Positions 41,413 to 51,427 are shown, counted from the stretch's first letter. The stretch is DNA of 64,000 nt from Marinomonas aquiplantarum (GCF_003314975.1 NZ_QNRF01000003.1:248001-312000), one strand, 5' to 3'. Numbers and translations: made by a program. Notes: generated by a model from the letters alone, not told the origin.

Positions 41413-42144
41413 ATGTCAATATTTCGTAGTGGCCTGTTACTTGTGACGCTCTTTTTGAGCGCTTGCTCGATGCCCATTTTTTCTCCTCAACCAGACGCTA
41501 CTGACCAAGTTAAAGACTCTGCAACGGATTTGATTACACCCAATCAACAAGTTGTTATCGAAGAGCCAGCAAAAGCGACTGGCTATGCGGAGGACTTGGC
41601 AGATTTAAACAAATATCAGCAAAGTGCTGAAAAGCATTATCAAGCATTAAACACTCGTCTTGGCAGTGCCAATAAGCCGCCGAGAATCATTGAGGCCGAT
41701 CTATTATCTCGTGAAGCCTTGCAAGCCAGTATTCAACAATTGCGCACTTATATAAGCCAAACCAATACGGAATTGGCCGCATTGGATGCCCGCGTAGGTG
41801 AGCGTCAACAAATGCCGATCAGCGGCGATCTGGTGCGTTTGTTCTTATCTGAAACCACGGTCAATGAAGCGGTAGGCAGTTTTAAGGCGCAACCTCTGAT
41901 TGGTCAATGGGTCCGCGGCGAATCCCGAGTCATTCGTTTAAAAGACAATTTTTTGTTTGAGAGCCCGAATTCAGAAGACGTAACCATTACTTTTTCTGAG
42001 CGATATCAAATTTTGATCAACGGCCAAGTCGTAATGACAGTGTCGCCACAAAGAGCTAAGAACAGCGCCAAATTCCAAGTCCCTACTCAGGATCAAGGCG
42101 GCTCATTGATTGGTAAATTGGATTATCGTCTGGTCAACAACTGA
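41413..42144 (+). CDS. Hypothetical lipoprotein
   Basis: This 243-residue protein has a lipoprotein signal peptide (lipobox LSAC, Cys near residue 19). A helical region likely to form coiled coils follows (about residues 60-130), then a beta-rich C-terminal domain of about 90 residues (IGQWVRGESRVIRLKDNFLF, then FSERYQILINGQVVMTVSP). I do not recognise the family. It follows hisA after about 145 bp. Confidence 0.7.
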   Translation: MSIFRSGLLLVTLFLSACSMPIFSPQPDATDQVKDSATDLITPNQQVVIEEPAKATGYAEDLADLNKYQQSAEKHYQALNTRLGSANKPPRIIEADLLSREALQASIQQLRTYISQTNTELAALDARVGERQQMPISGDLVRLFLSETTVNEAVGSFKAQPLIGQWVRGESRVIRLKDNFLFESPNSEDVTITFSERYQILINGQVVMTVSPQRAKNSAKFQVPTQDQGGSLIGKLDYRLVNN

Positions 42145-42271
42145 TCTCTTTGAAGGGTTATTGCGTGTTTGGCTTAAGGTATAACCAGATGATGAGAAGG
42201 ATCAATTAAACTCTGATCCTCATGTGAGCCATTATCACGTCCGTGAAAACATGTGGCCCTCAACCAGACTT

Positions 42272-42299
42272 AGCATCACGACTCAAGGGGCGTGATGCT
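42272..42299. terminator. Hairpin overlapping the end of the 42.3-kb hypothetical gene
   Basis: AGCATCACG and its complement enclose a 10-base loop. On the minus strand the stem contains the stop codon of the hypothetical gene. No T-run follows, so it may act as a transcript-end or stabilising hairpin. Confidence 0.4.
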
Positions 42300-42767
42300 C
42301 TCGCCTTTCGCAGCTTCCCGCTGTCGCTGCGCATTGTCCATCTGTACTTTTAATTGTGACAATGGTTTAGTGAGCGCTTTCATCAGTGACTTGGTGTTAA
42401 CTTGTTGAAGCAGCTTTTCCAACTGATGAGCCACATATTGGTTCACTTGCATTAACCTTTGCGGTTGCTGTGTAAGCGTCATTTTCTGACTTTGCCAGTA
42501 AGCGTCACCCACAGAACCACTTAACGCACTGGCAGCTTGATGGTGTGTCGTATGCGGTGATTTATGCTTTTCAATCATGTCCCAAATGGTTTCACAAAAC
42601 TGCTGGAACGCTTCACCTAAACGGTGAAAAACTTGTTTATCTAAGGTGTTCGTTGCTTTACGGCAAAAGTCCAAATTGGCCATCATGCCGTCATAACAGA
42701 TGGACACCATATCCTGTAAAATGCGCATGTCTATGGCGAGTTTGCCACGTCGGTAAAATCTCAACAT
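42276..42767 (-). CDS. Hypothetical helical protein
   Basis: I do not recognise this 163-residue protein. It is predicted to be all-helical and cytoplasmic, with Gln-rich amphipathic stretches (SQKMTLTQQPQRLMQVNQYV near residue 94). The start ATG has GGGAGG upstream. The helical pattern is loosely like that of phasins, but this is not enough to assign the family. It is divergent from the sigma-54 activator gene. Confidence 0.6.
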   Translation of the reverse strand: MLRFYRRGKLAIDMRILQDMVSICYDGMMANLDFCRKATNTLDKQVFHRLGEAFQQFCETIWDMIEKHKSPHTTHHQAASALSGSVGDAYWQSQKMTLTQQPQRLMQVNQYVAHQLEKLLQQVNTKSLMKALTKPLSQLKVQMDNAQRQREAAKGESITPLES

Positions 42768-42999
42768 GTTTTCCTCCCATGCTATTTAAATGACTTTAAT
42801 CTGTCTTAATGTGTTGACCTTAACCCTGAGGCAAGGGTTTTGACTTTTTGGTTAAATCGTTTTCAATAAAGGGTGAACTTTGTGCAAACAAGTTTGAATA
42901 AACTGAGAGTTAGCGCAAAGTAACAACCTATGGCCTAGGCTTAGACCCTTGCCTTGTGATCTCATTTGGCTAAGTTCATAAAACTAACGAAAGGAAATC

Positions 43000-44352
43000 A
43001 TGAAAACAGCGCCGAAGTTATTCTTACAAATTCAACAACCAGAGCTGGCCAGTGAGTTACTTGCTTTGTCTAGCCTGCAGCAATTTGAACTGAATATCAG
43101 TCAACAAGGACACAGCTGGTTAGCACAACTGATCGACAGCCAATGTGATATTGCGATCATTGAAGCCAATGCGGATCAGCAAGAGCAACTTGAGGCATTG
43201 AGCCAACACCCTGTCTTGGATAAGGTGCAATGTATTTTCCTTAGCCAAGGAGAGCCGTCTCTGATCATGGATCAGTTAATGCGACAAGGCGCTGGTGTTC
43301 ACTACCGAGCTCCGTTTAACTTCTCGCAACTCGAAGCCAATTTGAGCGAGTTGTTTTCGTCATTAGATCCAGCACCACAAACACCTTCGCCACAAAGCAG
43401 TTATCTCGATCAATTCGGTTTACTGGTTGGCTCATCACCCTGTATGCATCAGCTGTATCGCACTTTACGAAAAGTTGCCGCCAGTGATGCCAATACCTTT
43501 TTGATTGGTGAGAGCGGCACGGGTAAAGAGCTGGTAGCTAATACCTTGCATTTATTTAGCCAAAGGTCAGATGCGCCTTTTATTGCCGTAAACTGCGCCG
43601 CCTTAAGTCCAGAGTTGATCGACAGTGAGCTCTTTGGTCATGTCAAAGGGGCTTTTACTGGCGCGCACAAAGACCATATTGGTGTGTTTGAACAAGCCGA
43701 AGGCGGCACGCTTTTTCTCGACGAAGTCACCGAGATGCCCTACGAGCATCAAGCCAAACTGTTACGTGTTTTGGAGTCTGGTGAATATCGTCCAGTTGGT
43801 TCGCAAAGCTTTAAACAAGCCAATGTACGCGTGGTCGCCGCGACGAACCGAACCCCCAAAGACGCGATTGAGGAAGAAAAGTTCCGCGAAGATTTATACT
43901 TCCGTCTCGCCCACTTTCCCATTCAGGTGCCTCCCCTACGCAATCGTCAAGGTGATGCCGTTGGTCTTGCCCAACACTTTTTGGCCTATCGCAACACTCA
44001 AGATCAGACAAATAAAACTCTGTCCGATCAAGCGATCAATAAAATCGCTGAGTACAACTGGCCTGGTAATGTGCGTGAACTAAAACACACCATTGAACGT
44101 GCCTTTATCCTTGCGGAACACACCATATTAGCCGAGCACATAGTGACCGATGGTTTGACAGACACCAACGACTCTCAACAACAGATCCCCACGGGCATGC
44201 CGCTGGAAGACATTGAGAGAATGGCTATTCTCAAAACCCTGGCTGAAAATCAGGGCAACCGTAATGACACGGCACAGCAACTTGGTATCAGTGTCAAAAC
44301 CCTCTATAACAAGCTAGACAAATACGGTACGGATTCGTTGCCTCAGGCTTAA
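43000..44352 (+). CDS. Sigma-54-dependent activator with pseudo-receiver domain
   Basis: This 450-residue protein has an N-terminal response-regulator-like domain (1-125), a AAA+ domain (about 140-380) and a Fis-type HTH (about 405-445). The AAA+ part has Walker A GESGTGKE, the sigma-54 contact loop GAFTGA and Walker [10 protein letters not shown], so it should remodel sigma-54 RNA polymerase. The receiver lacks the N-terminal acidic pair, and the phosphorylation position in DIAIIEAN is Glu instead of Asp. Such a domain is unlikely to be phosphorylated and may respond to another signal or be constitutively active. The target is unknown. Confidence 0.9.
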   Translation: MKTAPKLFLQIQQPELASELLALSSLQQFELNISQQGHSWLAQLIDSQCDIAIIEANADQQEQLEALSQHPVLDKVQCIFLSQGEPSLIMDQLMRQGAGVHYRAPFNFSQLEANLSELFSSLDPAPQTPSPQSSYLDQFGLLVGSSPCMHQLYRTLRKVAASDANTFLIGESGTGKELVANTLHLFSQRSDAPFIAVNCAALSPELIDSELFGHVKGAFTGAHKDHIGVFEQAEGGTLFLDEVTEMPYEHQAKLLRVLESGEYRPVGSQSFKQANVRVVAATNRTPKDAIEEEKFREDLYFRLAHFPIQVPPLRNRQGDAVGLAQHFLAYRNTQDQTNKTLSDQAINKIAEYNWPGNVRELKHTIERAFILAEHTILAEHIVTDGLTDTNDSQQQIPTGMPLEDIERMAILKTLAENQGNRNDTAQQLGISVKTLYNKLDKYGTDSLPQA

Positions 44353-44425
44353 GCTCAACCGTGTCTGTTGCCACTCTTTAACAGAGCCGTCTTTGACCAG
44401 ACTATTAATGCGATCAAGTCAAAAC

Positions 44426-44452
44426 AAAAAAGGGCTCAAACGAGCCCTTTTT
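44426..44452. terminator. Bidirectional terminator
   Basis: AAAAAAGGGCTC and its complement flank a 4-base loop, with A- and T-runs on both sides, between the sigma-54 activator and the converging lipoprotein gene. Confidence 0.88.
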
Positions 44453-44462
44453 CCATATGCTC

Positions 44463-44768
44463 TTAGCAATCCGTGTCTTTGCTGTCCATTTTCTCTTTAA
44501 CTTGTTCACACGTATCTTCCACGGCGTTGCCCGCATCCGTCATAGTGCTATCTAGACTGTCACCGGCTTCGTCCATAGTACCTTGTACGCTTTCACCCGC
44601 ATTGTTTAGCGCATCACCTGCATCGTCAATGGTTTGCTCTACTGCATCACCTGCTTGTGATAGAGAGTCTTCTACTGCGTTCTTTTCTTCATCCTGACCA
44701 CATGCGGCCAATGTACCCGCTGTTACCAAAACCAATGCTGTGTTTAAAAGTGTACGTTTGATGCTCAT
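44463..44768 (-). CDS. Lipoprotein with 11-residue amphipathic repeats
   Basis: This 101-residue lipoprotein (lipobox LAAC, Cys near residue 23) has a mature part built from repeats of about 11 residues starting AGD/AGE/AGN (AGDAVEQTIDD, AGESVQGTMDE, AGDSLDSTMTD, AGNAVEDTCEQ), with one 7-residue unit. The repeats are strongly acidic and amphipathic, similar in period to LEA-type and apolipoprotein helices, which wrap at a surface. I know no certain function. ATG at 44768 has GGAG upstream. Confidence 0.8.
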   Translation of the reverse strand: MSIKRTLLNTALVLVTAGTLAACGQDEEKNAVEDSLSQAGDAVEQTIDDAGDALNNAGESVQGTMDEAGDSLDSTMTDAGNAVEDTCEQVKEKMDSKDTDC

Positions 44769-45123
44769 AATGTTCTCCATTTTAGTTTCTAGTCCAAGAA
44801 TGATCGTTCAGGCCAAATCGGCTGTATGTATTCGAACTCTTGTCATCGCAATCGATGTCTTACCGATTCGCTGTAATCTGTATATTGCGAAGCCTGTGCC
44901 AACTTTTAATAAAACTTATAAGATATTGTTTTTAATAGATAATTTTATTTTCTCTGTGATTTTTAGTGTCTTTTTTACTGTTTTTAATCGGTTATTTTTA
45001 CTGATTGGCTCGGTAACAATTTCCGTCGAATAAATGTAAAGACGCAAAAAATATGGCAAAGTCCTGTGTTACTGGCCGTTACGATGGCGAACGGACTTTG
45101 ATGCTCAAAAATTAGGATCCCTC
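44769..45123. other. AT-rich gap between lipoprotein and Kef-type genes
   Basis: A 355-bp divergent intergenic region with no convincing gene. An open frame of 97 codons (44740-45033) runs through low-complexity Phe/Ile-rich sequence and has no ribosome site. No strong hairpin was seen. The promoters of both flanking genes must be here. Confidence 0.6.
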
Positions 45124-46995
45124 ATGACTGACGCTTTGTTGCTGACTTTTATTTTTCTTGTTGCCGGTGTGGTTTCCGTTCCCATTGCAGCACGCTTAGG
45201 TCTTGGCTCTGTACTGGGCTATTTGCTGGCAGGCATTTTGATCAGCCCGTTATTATCCTGGTTTCATGTGGACATAGTGTCGCTGCAACACTTTGCTGAA
45301 TTGGGTGTGGTGCTGATGCTGTTTTTAGTCGGCTTGGAATTGCACCCGAAAAAGTTATGGTCGATGAAAGCACGCCTGTTTGGCTTAGGTGGGGGGCAAG
45401 TTGCGTTCTGTGCCGCCTTTATCATGGCAGTGGCCATGCTGTTCGATCAGCCTTGGCAAACCAGTTTAGCCATTGGGTTAGTATTGGCCTTGTCCTCTAC
45501 CGCTATTGTCATTCAATCACTGACCGAAAAAGGCTTGATGAAGTCCGATGGTGGTCAATCCTCTTTTGTGGTTTTGTTGGCGCAGGACATTTTGGTCATT
45601 CCTATGTTGGCGCTCATTCCCTTGTTAGCCTTACCGGAATTACAGCATTTAGTTCACGCAGCTGATGCTGACACCACAAGCCATAGCGCTGTTTTGTTAG
45701 AAGGCTTAGCGTCTTGGCAAGTACCACTGGTGATCATCGCTGCCATTGCTAGCATCATCATAGGGGGCAGTTATTTGGTCACTCCTATTTTTCGCTTTAT
45801 CGCCGTTGCGCAGCTGCGTGAATTGTTTACTGCTACGGCGCTCATGTTTGTAGTGGGGACGACATTATTAATGTCTTTGGTCGGCCTATCTCCCGCATTG
45901 GGCACTTTTCTAGCGGGCGTGGTACTGGCCAATTCGCCTTACCGCCATGAGTTGGAGAGTGACATAGCCCCTTTTAAAGGCTTGTTGCTGGGCTTGTTCT
46001 TTATGACCGTTGGTGCGGGAATCAATTTCACCTTGTTATCGGATAAATGGTTACTGATTCTTAGTCTAACGTTAGGCTTAATTTTGCTTAAAGCGAGTGT
46101 ACTTTGGTTACTCGGTTGGGCCTTTAATATTCGCGGCTCGAATCGCTGGTTGTTTGCACTGGGCTTGGCTCAGGCTGGTGAATTTGGCTTTGTGCTCTTG
46201 TCTTTCACTGTCAGTAACGGTGTGATTGCGGACGCTGTTGCCGATGTACTGTTACTGGTGGTAGCCATTTCTATGCTGCTGACACCATTGTTATTTATTC
46301 TCTATGATAAAGTCATTGCTCCACACTATGCAGCGGGCCAAAGTGATAAAGCATTTGATGAAATGCCAGACGACAATAACATTTTGATCGCCGGTTCAGG
46401 GCGTGTCGGTACTACCCTAGACAACCTCCTCCGCTTGGCGGGCTTCCATTCTACTGTGATTGACTTCAGTACCAAACGCTTAGAGGCATTAGAGAAGTTT
46501 GGCGTTAAACATTATTTCGGTGATGCGACCCGTCCTGATTTATTAAAAGCCGCTGGGATCGAAGATGCCAGTGTGTTTATTATTGCTATTGATAACCCTG
46601 AACAGGTCACTCAGTTAGTGCAGCACGTAAACCACCACTTTCCAAACATTCACATCATTGCCCGTGCTTTTGATAACAACCATGTTTACGACCTATGGTC
46701 TTATGGCTGTCGAGATATTATTCGTGAAACCTATGACAGTAGCTTACGTATGGGGCGTTCTACTTTTGAAGCTCTAGGTATGAATCGAGACACGGCCGAA
46801 CAAATGATTGATGTGTTTGTCCAACACGACAAAGTGTCTATGATTGAGGTTGCCGATGCCCATAAAATTGGTGTGCCCTTCCATGAAAACCAAGCTTTTA
46901 TTCAACGCTTGCGAGAATATCTGGAAGAGAAAAATCCGCAGTTACAAGCCGCTATGGAAAAGATCAAGACGGAAGACAAGCAAGACTCTCTTTGA
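45124..46995 (+). CDS. Kef-type potassium/proton antiporter (CPA2 family)
   Basis: This 623-residue membrane protein has about twelve helices over residues 1-395 (start TDALLLTFIFLVAGVVSVPI, then GLGSVLGYLLAGILISP and FLVGLELHPKKLW). A cytoplasmic TrkA-N/RCK Rossmann domain (about 418-540, NILIAGSGRVGTTLDNLLR) binds nucleotide. It matches the KefB/KefC type, which lets potassium leave the cell when glutathione-electrophile adducts bind. No KefG/KefF partner is adjacent, so regulation may differ. Confidence 0.88.
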   Translation: MTDALLLTFIFLVAGVVSVPIAARLGLGSVLGYLLAGILISPLLSWFHVDIVSLQHFAELGVVLMLFLVGLELHPKKLWSMKARLFGLGGGQVAFCAAFIMAVAMLFDQPWQTSLAIGLVLALSSTAIVIQSLTEKGLMKSDGGQSSFVVLLAQDILVIPMLALIPLLALPELQHLVHAADADTTSHSAVLLEGLASWQVPLVIIAAIASIIIGGSYLVTPIFRFIAVAQLRELFTATALMFVVGTTLLMSLVGLSPALGTFLAGVVLANSPYRHELESDIAPFKGLLLGLFFMTVGAGINFTLLSDKWLLILSLTLGLILLKASVLWLLGWAFNIRGSNRWLFALGLAQAGEFGFVLLSFTVSNGVIADAVADVLLLVVAISMLLTPLLFILYDKVIAPHYAAGQSDKAFDEMPDDNNILIAGSGRVGTTLDNLLRLAGFHSTVIDFSTKRLEALEKFGVKHYFGDATRPDLLKAAGIEDASVFIIAIDNPEQVTQLVQHVNHHFPNIHIIARAFDNNHVYDLWSYGCRDIIRETYDSSLRMGRSTFEALGMNRDTAEQMIDVFVQHDKVSMIEVADAHKIGVPFHENQAFIQRLREYLEEKNPQLQAAMEKIKTEDKQDSL

Positions 46996-47071
46996 CAGCA
47001 CTGGTGGGAATGTTTATAACAAGACCCCAAATGCACAATTACCTTTCGATGAGGCAGATTTCTGACTATTT

Positions 47072-47599
47072 ATGGCGAATATTTTATTTGTTTACTCCAC
47101 AACAGACGGCCACACTCTAAAAATCAGCCAAACCATGCAAACGGTTATGGAACAAGCAGGACAACAGGTTCAACTACTGCCTCTTGATCAGGTCAATGCA
47201 GAACAACTGTCTCAATGTGACAAATTGGTGATTGGCGCGAGCATCCGCTACGGTAAGCACCAAGCGAGTTTGGTGCAATTCATCGCTGATAACAAAGCCG
47301 TCATTGAAAGCAAACCCAGTGCTTTTTTTACCGTTAACTTGGTCGCTCGCAAGGCTGAAAAATGCGAACCTCATACCAATCCATACATCATTAAGCTACT
47401 TGATCAATTGGCTTGGCAGCCTAGCTTACAAGGGGTGTTTGCCGGTAAGTTAAATTATCAACAATACGGTTTCCTTGATCGCAATATGATTCGCTTCATT
47501 ATGTGGGTAACCAAAGGGCCAACCGACCCAACCACCAATCAAGAATTTACCGATTGGCAAAAAGTAGATGAGTTTGCCCACGCCGTTTGTCAGCTTTAA
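47072..47599 (+). CDS. hemG: HemG, menaquinone-dependent protoporphyrinogen IX dehydrogenase
   Basis: This 175-residue flavodoxin-like protein oxidises protoporphyrinogen IX to protoporphyrin IX in heme synthesis, passing electrons to the quinone pool. The FMN loop VYSTTDGHTLKI is at the start, GASIRYGKHQASLVQFI lies near residue 57, and the C-terminal RFIMWVTKGPTDPTTNQEFT is a HemG hallmark that separates it from electron-transfer flavodoxins. It heads a string of same-strand genes reaching to 51.3 kb. Confidence 0.92.
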   Translation: MANILFVYSTTDGHTLKISQTMQTVMEQAGQQVQLLPLDQVNAEQLSQCDKLVIGASIRYGKHQASLVQFIADNKAVIESKPSAFFTVNLVARKAEKCEPHTNPYIIKLLDQLAWQPSLQGVFAGKLNYQQYGFLDRNMIRFIMWVTKGPTDPTTNQEFTDWQKVDEFAHAVCQL

Positions 47600-47626
47600 A
47601 TCACCGTCTATTTGGGAGTATTTAGA

Positions 47627-48427
47627 ATGCTAAAACGCTTCTACTGGTGTCTAATCGCCCTCATTTCGATCAGTTTAATGGCTTGCAGCACATCGCCGAC
47701 AGGCAGAAAACAACTTATTTTATTACCCGATTCACAACTGGATGAAATGGGTGTGGCCTCTTTTCAGGAAATGAAAGCGGAACTACCGCAGACCGAAAAT
47801 GAGGCCAATATTAAGCAAGTTGAATGTATCGCAGATCGCATTATCAATGTGCTACCAGACAAGTATCGCAATCAAGCTTGGGAAGTTAGAGTCTTTGAAG
47901 ACGATCAAGTCAACGCCTTTGCTCTTCCTGGTTATAAGATTGGCGTATACACAGGCTTAATAAAGATCGCAGACAACGCCTCTCAACTCGCCGCCGTCAT
48001 GGGCCACGAAGTTGCTCATGTACTAGCACGCCACGGTAATGAAAGAGTCTCCACGCAACTCGCGACAAGCCAAGCGCTGAATGTGACCTATGAGTTAAGT
48101 GGTGAAGACAGCAAAACCAAGCAAGCTATTTTTCAAGGTTTGGGCATCGGCGCGCAAATCGGTATTATTTTGCCCTTCAGTCGTACTCATGAAACAGAAG
48201 CCGATGAAATTGGTTTGGAGTTAATGGCCAAAGCAGGGTTCGACCCAAGAGAAAGCGTTAAACTCTGGCAGAACATGAGCAAACTGGGCGACAGTAAAAA
48301 TCCAGAATTTTTATCAACACACCCCTCTAATGAGAGCCGTATCAGAGACTTGAATGCCAAGATGACCTCACCACTGGCAAACTACCTCAGGCTGAAAGAA
48401 CAAAATAACATTGCGCGCTGCGAATAA
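47627..48427 (+). CDS. M48-family zinc metalloprotease lipoprotein
   Basis: This 266-residue protein has a lipoprotein signal peptide (lipobox LMAC, Cys near residue 20), followed by PTGRKQLILLPDSQLDEMG as in the YggG/LoiP group. The zinc motif HEVAH lies in VMGHEVAHVLARHGNERVS and the third ligand Glu in HETEADEIGLELM. Such proteases act in the periplasm in outer membrane quality control. ATG at 47627 has GGGAG upstream. Confidence 0.87.
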   Translation: MLKRFYWCLIALISISLMACSTSPTGRKQLILLPDSQLDEMGVASFQEMKAELPQTENEANIKQVECIADRIINVLPDKYRNQAWEVRVFEDDQVNAFALPGYKIGVYTGLIKIADNASQLAAVMGHEVAHVLARHGNERVSTQLATSQALNVTYELSGEDSKTKQAIFQGLGIGAQIGIILPFSRTHETEADEIGLELMAKAGFDPRESVKLWQNMSKLGDSKNPEFLSTHPSNESRIRDLNAKMTSPLANYLRLKEQNNIARCE

Positions 48428-48457
48428 TTAGACAACGGATAATAAAAGGCTTTATTT

Positions 48458-49879
48458 ATGTCGGATAAGATGACTTCTAGTGTTTCAGGATCAAGCAAAA
48501 CCTCGCCAGCAAGTAAATCTTGGCCTTTATATTTGATCATCATAAGTGCGGTTTGTTTAACCTTCATTAGTCAGTTGTATTTAACCTCGGCACAAAGCCT
48601 CACTGCAGGGTTACTGTTTGCTTGTATTGCCCTTTGGGCCACTTCGATTGTACCAGCCTATTTACCTGCCCTTGGGCTGTTCGCCTTCGCCACCGCCACG
48701 GAATTAGCCCCTAACCAAGTGGTCTTTGCGGGCTTCCATTCATCCACTTTCTGGCTGTTGTTCAGTGGTATGGTCTTTGGTGCCGCCATTAAACACTCAG
48801 GTCTCAACCAGCGCGCCACTTTCTTACTTACCCGTATTCTGGGAAACAGCTATCAGGGCACCATCATCAAGATTGCTTTATTCGCTATGGCTCTGGCGTT
48901 TTTGATTCCTTCTGGTGTGGGTCGCGTGGTATTGATCATTCCAATTGTGGCGACCTTAGCAGATCATTTTGGCTATCAAGAAAATTCAAATGGCCGCACT
49001 GGTATGCTGTTAGCCGCGGCCTTTGGCACCTTCTCTCCTGCCTTTGCCATTCTCCCAGCCAATGCGCCCAATATGTTGCTGGCCGGTATGTTAGAAGCGC
49101 TTTATGATTCTCCTGTGTCTTATTGGCAATATTTAACCCTGCACTTTCCAGTGCTAGGTTTGGGGAAACTGGTGATGATTGTTGGCATCATTCTATGGTT
49201 ATTCCCTGATCAGGATCCAGAGAAGAACTTGACCAGTAAGATAGAAGAAACCGTCATGAGCAATATCGAAAAGCGTCTACTTTGGGTGCTGTGCGTTTGT
49301 TTTGCTTTTTGGTTTACTGATACCTTGCACCATATTTCACCCGGTTGGATTGGTCTAATTGCCGCCATTATTTGCCTCTGGCCCAAATCAGGTTTAACCA
49401 GTAAGCAATGCATCGATAAAGACATCCAATACGGTACGCTGTTTTTCGCTGGCGGTGTCATAGGGTTAAGTGCCATAACCGCTTACTCAGGTTTAGGGGA
49501 TATTTTGGTCAATACCTTGACTAGCGCTGTGCCTTTCTCAGCGGATTCGTCTTTCATTAATCTTGGTTTACTTACCTTGATCTCCACCTGTGTTGCCGTG
49601 GTCACTAACTTAACTGGGGTACCTGCTATCATGACCCCAATGGCTGAGCATTTGGCCGACATCACCGGGCTGTCTACCCAAGCGGTACTGATGAGCCAAG
49701 TGCTGGCTTTTTCTAATGTGTTATTACCCTATCAAGCACCACCACTCATTACCGCCATCGCCCTTGGCAAACTGTCCATTAAAGCGGTTTCCAAAGTGTG
49801 CCTGTTGAGCTTTTTGTTGACCAGCGTGTTGTTATTGCCTTTAAACTTACTCTGGTGGCAACTGCTTAACATGATTTAA
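48458..49879 (+). CDS. SLC13/DASS-type sodium:anion symporter
   Basis: This 473-residue protein has about twelve membrane helices. SLTAGLLFACIALWATSIVP, the FHSSTFWLLFSGMVFGAAI block and AIKHSGLNQRA fit the divalent anion:sodium symporter (DASS/CitT) family, members of which import succinate, citrate or sulfate. The substrate is unknown. It follows the M48 gene by 30 bp. Confidence 0.82.
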   Translation: MSDKMTSSVSGSSKTSPASKSWPLYLIIISAVCLTFISQLYLTSAQSLTAGLLFACIALWATSIVPAYLPALGLFAFATATELAPNQVVFAGFHSSTFWLLFSGMVFGAAIKHSGLNQRATFLLTRILGNSYQGTIIKIALFAMALAFLIPSGVGRVVLIIPIVATLADHFGYQENSNGRTGMLLAAAFGTFSPAFAILPANAPNMLLAGMLEALYDSPVSYWQYLTLHFPVLGLGKLVMIVGIILWLFPDQDPEKNLTSKIEETVMSNIEKRLLWVLCVCFAFWFTDTLHHISPGWIGLIAAIICLWPKSGLTSKQCIDKDIQYGTLFFAGGVIGLSAITAYSGLGDILVNTLTSAVPFSADSSFINLGLLTLISTCVAVVTNLTGVPAIMTPMAEHLADITGLSTQAVLMSQVLAFSNVLLPYQAPPLITAIALGKLSIKAVSKVCLLSFLLTSVLLLPLNLLWWQLLNMI

Positions 49880-49948
49880 GTTTTCTTTTAAAACGACAAG
49901 ACGGTATGATTTGCGCTCTTCATTTAACCTCATGAAAAGGAATTTTCA

Positions 49949-51325
49949 GTGAAAAAAATCCTCGCTGTGCTCGTATTTGTTTTGCTTGCAGCTTGTCTCA
50001 TCGCACCCAAATTTATTGCACCAAAATACCAAGAACAACTGTCGCAACTGGTAACCAACTTAAACTCAGCGCCTAGCTATGAAGCCAGCCTAGACACACT
50101 GGAAGAAGGCTGGTTCAAGTCTAAAAGTGTGTTACACCTGAGCTATGATTTGAGCATGGTTGACCCAAACTTATACGGTCAAAAACTCGAAGCCGACTTA
50201 GTACTTGATAGCCGTTTCGGCCCACTCCTGTTGTCTGATGCTGGTACGATTGGTTGGTTTGATGTTCACGCATATTATGCGGGTGATTCATTGCGCGAAA
50301 CGCTCAACTGGCCGGAGGATCAAGCCTTTTTCGATGCGTCTGTGGTGATGGATTTGATGGGCAACGTAAAATCCGTCGACCAAATCCCAGCCTTCGACAT
50401 TAACGAGGGCGATTTCACCTTTAGTGGTTACAAGGGCAAAGGCACATTCGCCTCAAATAGCCTGGCATACCAAGGCCAAATAGAGCAGCTTAATTTAGAC
50501 AAACACGATGACACATTACAGCTCGCCAATACCCAGCTAGCATTAAACATTCAAAGTAGCGCTGAAGTCTTAACCTCCGGTGGTTTCTACAATGGCGACA
50601 TCAGCATTGGGTTTGATCAGTTTTCTTTAGGTTCACAAGATAACCCAAATGAGCTTGAAGTAAACGGCGCTTCACTCTTAGTGTCTTCTCAACTGGACGA
50701 AGACGCCCAATTAGGCAAAATCGTCTCTCGCTATGCCGTGAATAACGTTCGATCAGATGAATTCAGCGCTGATGACTTATCATTGGTGATTGAAATGACC
50801 AATTTAAGTAACCAGTTTTTCTTGGATTACAAAACCTTTTCTGATGCGGTATTAGCCGATGGCAAAGTTTCCCCAGACGAACTTACCATTGCCTTGTTCA
50901 CTTTCATGACAGACAACATAGACGAATTGCTGTCACACCAACCTGAGATGAACATGACTGAATTCCGTGGTCGTTTAGCAGAAGGGTCATTCCATGCGAC
51001 ATTGAACAGCCGCCTAAAAGACATCAATGGTCCCATTAGTATCGATCAATTGTTGGATCAAAACTTTTGGTTATGGAACTTGATGGTGAACGCTAAACTA
51101 CAAGCCGATGAAACCTTGATAAGTCATTTAGGCGAACGCTATTTAGCACAACAGATGCGCACTACCATCGATTCACCTCAGGTAAAACAGCAGGTGCAAA
51201 TGCTGCTTAACAACTTCGTCCAGCAAGGTTTTATTAAGCGTGACAATGATCAACTGATGACGGAGATCGAGATTGCCGATGGTCAGGGAAAAATCTACGA
51301 TTTCCCGTTCCCATTAGCCTACTAA
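49949..51325 (+). CDS. DUF945 (YdgA-type) protein
   Basis: This 458-residue protein has an N-terminal membrane helix or signal anchor and a long, likely periplasmic beta-rich region. KYQEQLSQLVTNLNS and the EASLDTLEEGWFKSK segment near residue 50 fit the DUF945/YdgA family. The role is unknown; these proteins are thought to work at the envelope. The start is GTG with AAGGAATT upstream. An intrinsic terminator follows. Confidence 0.82.
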   Translation: MKKILAVLVFVLLAACLIAPKFIAPKYQEQLSQLVTNLNSAPSYEASLDTLEEGWFKSKSVLHLSYDLSMVDPNLYGQKLEADLVLDSRFGPLLLSDAGTIGWFDVHAYYAGDSLRETLNWPEDQAFFDASVVMDLMGNVKSVDQIPAFDINEGDFTFSGYKGKGTFASNSLAYQGQIEQLNLDKHDDTLQLANTQLALNIQSSAEVLTSGGFYNGDISIGFDQFSLGSQDNPNELEVNGASLLVSSQLDEDAQLGKIVSRYAVNNVRSDEFSADDLSLVIEMTNLSNQFFLDYKTFSDAVLADGKVSPDELTIALFTFMTDNIDELLSHQPEMNMTEFRGRLAEGSFHATLNSRLKDINGPISIDQLLDQNFWLWNLMVNAKLQADETLISHLGERYLAQQMRTTIDSPQVKQQVQMLLNNFVQQGFIKRDNDQLMTEIEIADGQGKIYDFPFPLAY

Positions 51326-51361
51326 AATCCATCATTCGTTTTGGCATTCAATAATGCATAA

Positions 51362-51399
51362 AAAATGGCCGCTTTCTTATTTAGGAAAGCGGCCATTTT
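51362..51399. terminator. Intrinsic terminator between converging genes
   Basis: AAAATGGCCGCTTTC and its complement form a 15-bp stem around an 8-base loop, with A- and T-rich flanks, so it can serve the DUF945 gene and the converging SPOR lipoprotein gene. Confidence 0.88.
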
Positions 51400-51427
51400 A
51401 TTGTCAAACTATCGGATACTTACGTCA

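Noticed and set aside
42276-42767. Hypothetical protein as a phasin
   Set aside because: Only a general helical, Gln-rich character is shared; no phasin motif and no polyhydroxyalkanoate genes nearby.
44740-45033. 97-codon open frame upstream of the Kef-type gene
   Set aside because: It overlaps the start of the lipoprotein gene on the opposite strand, has no ribosome site and is Phe/Ile-rich from AT-rich DNA.
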